From contig CANGVB010000265.1 of the NCBI GenBank assembly GCA_947456995.1, positions 1-5,848 of the forward strand: 5,848 bases of DNA, read 5' to 3'. The DNA is from Bryobacteraceae bacterium. Its GTDB lineage: Bacteria > Acidobacteriota > Terriglobia > Bryobacterales > Bryobacteraceae. The translations under genes and the position numbers were made by a program. Below are positions 5,053 through 5,848 of the stretch, one piece after another. Within the stretch, counting starts at the first letter, position 1. Each line of letters begins with the position of its first letter. The notes below the pieces were generated by a model. The model had not been told where the DNA came from and ran no database searches. It worked only from the letters and a program-made list of their open reading frames with translations.

Positions 5053-5848
5053 ATGCTCAGACGAAGCTTCCTCGCCAGCACCGCCGCACTCACCCTCCAG
5101 GCTGCACCTAAACCCAACGTTATCATCATCTTAGCCGATGATCTTGGCACCGGAGACGTCGCCTGCTACTCGCCTGAAGCTAAGGTCCGCACCCCAAATT
5201 TAGACAAACTCGCCCGCCAGGGAATGCGCTTCACCGACGCCCATTCCCCCTCTGCCGTATGCACTCCTACCCGGTACGGGTTACTAACGGGCCGTTACTC
5301 CTGGCGCAGCCGCCTTAAATCTGGAGTACTAAACGGCTACTCACCCAACCTCATCGAAGACAAGCGCCCCACCATCGCCAGCCTCTTCCAGCAGAACGGC
5401 TACCGCACCGGCGGCTTCGGCAAATGGCACCTCGGCCTCGGCACAACAGACCCCGTCGACTTCACCAAAGACTTCTCCCTCAGCCCCCTCAACCACGGCT
5501 TCGACGAATACTTCGGCATCCCCGCCTCCCTCGACATGCCACCCTACCTCTACTTCGATGGCAAGCGCGCCACCGCCCACCCCACCAACAAAATCGCCGA
5601 CAACGGCGAAGTCAAACGCGGCCCCTACTATCGCGGCGGCCCCATCGCCCCCGGCTTCGTCATGGACGAAGTCATGCCCAAAATCACCGAGCGAGCCATC
5701 AACTTCGTAAAGCAACCCGGCCCATTCTTCTGCTACGTCCCCCTACCCGCTCCCCACACTCCCTGGGTCCCCACCAAAGAATTCCAGGGCCGCAGCGCAG
5801 CCAAGCTATACGGCGATTTCGTAGAACAAGTCGACGATTGCATCGGCC
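5053..5848 (+). CDS. Exported Cys-type sulfatase (arylsulfatase A-like), 3'-truncated by window edge
   Basis: The first 265 residues of an alkaline-phosphatase-superfamily (type I) sulfatase, which removes sulfate esters from glycans or other substrates. Residues 1-18 are a short export signal with a twin-arginine core (LRRSFLAS) followed by TAALTLQAA. Then come PNVIIILADDLGTGDVACY (21-39) with the metal-binding Asp29-Asp30, TPNLDKLARQGMRFTDAHS (47-65), the catalytic motif CTPTR (70-74) whose Cys70 would be converted to formylglycine, GKWHLG (123-128) with active-site Lys124 and His126, NHGFDEYFG (147-155) and PAPHTPW (232-238) with His235. The C-terminal half, including later metal ligands, lies beyond the window. 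The Cys-type motif needs a maturation enzyme (FGE or anSME) encoded elsewhere. The substrate is not predictable from this part. The ATG at 5053 is chosen because it gives a complete signal peptide. Confidence 0.94.
   Translation, partial: MLRRSFLASTAALTLQAAPKPNVIIILADDLGTGDVACYSPEAKVRTPNLDKLARQGMRFTDAHSPSAVCTPTRYGLLTGRYSWRSRLKSGVLNGYSPNLIEDKRPTIASLFQQNGYRTGGFGKWHLGLGTTDPVDFTKDFSLSPLNHGFDEYFGIPASLDMPPYLYFDGKRATAHPTNKIADNGEVKRGPYYRGGPIAPGFVMDEVMPKITERAINFVKQPGPFFCYVPLPAPHTPWVPTKEFQGRSAAKLYGDFVEQVDDCIG

Noticed and set aside
4762..5150. Two minus-strand frames (4762-4977 and 4944-5150) across the ABC-F/sulfatase spacer
   Set aside because: Each runs antisense into a real gene and shows no conserved motif; the spacer is better explained as non-coding structure.
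5341..5715. 124-codon minus-strand frame opposite the sulfatase
   Set aside because: Gly/Val/Ala/Glu-rich complement of C-ending codons, antisense to the sulfatase active-site region.
1..5848. CRISPR arrays, tRNA/rRNA genes, insertion sequences, attachment sites
   Set aside because: No regularly spaced repeats, cloverleaf-like sequence, transposase motif or terminal repeats were found on reading both strands.

Overview
The window looks like chromosomal DNA from a diderm soil or freshwater bacterium. The likeliest group is Acidobacteriota (Bryobacterales/Solibacter-like). This is an inference from three things: a PEP-CTERM (exosortase) sorting signal, Tat-exported DUF1080 and sulfatase enzymes, and a C/G-ending codon style. 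No sequence search was possible.

Layout. (1) Positions 1-788 (+) hold the 3' three quarters or so of gpsA, NAD(P)+-dependent glycerol-3-phosphate dehydrogenase. (2) On the minus strand, read from right to left, lie three genes: a Tat-exported DUF1080 protein with a C-terminal PHP/TIM-barrel-like domain (3205-1778), a 50-residue protein made only of a signal peptide and a PEP-CTERM sorting signal (1700-1548), and a fatty acid hydroxylase/sterol desaturase family membrane protein (1537-785). The desaturase stop codon overlaps the gpsA stop codon. (3) Positions 3235-4848 (+) hold an ABC-F ATPase of the YbiT type. It diverges from the DUF1080 gene across only 29 bases that contain overlapping -10 elements. 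(4) Positions 4849-5052 are non-coding and unusually structured: a G-quadruplex motif, a long hairpin and two smaller inverted repeats. (5) Positions 5053-5848 (+) hold the 5' part of a Cys-type (formylglycine) sulfatase, cut by the window end.

How they fit together. gpsA (phospholipid precursor) and the ABC-F protein (ribosome-associated) are housekeeping genes. The DUF1080 protein and the sulfatase are both predicted to be exported and suit breakdown of glycans or sulfated glycans outside the cytoplasm. The mini PEP-CTERM gene and the desaturase are 10 bases apart and probably co-transcribed. The plus strand is C-rich over C-rich genes of both orientations, so the bias follows the strand rather than the gene; the exception is the G-rich block just after the ABC-F gene.

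The most interesting items are the mini PEP-CTERM gene, the DUF1080/PHP-like fusion with an altered last metal motif, the compact divergent promoter that predicts leaderless mRNA, and the G-rich structured spacer at 4861-5025.
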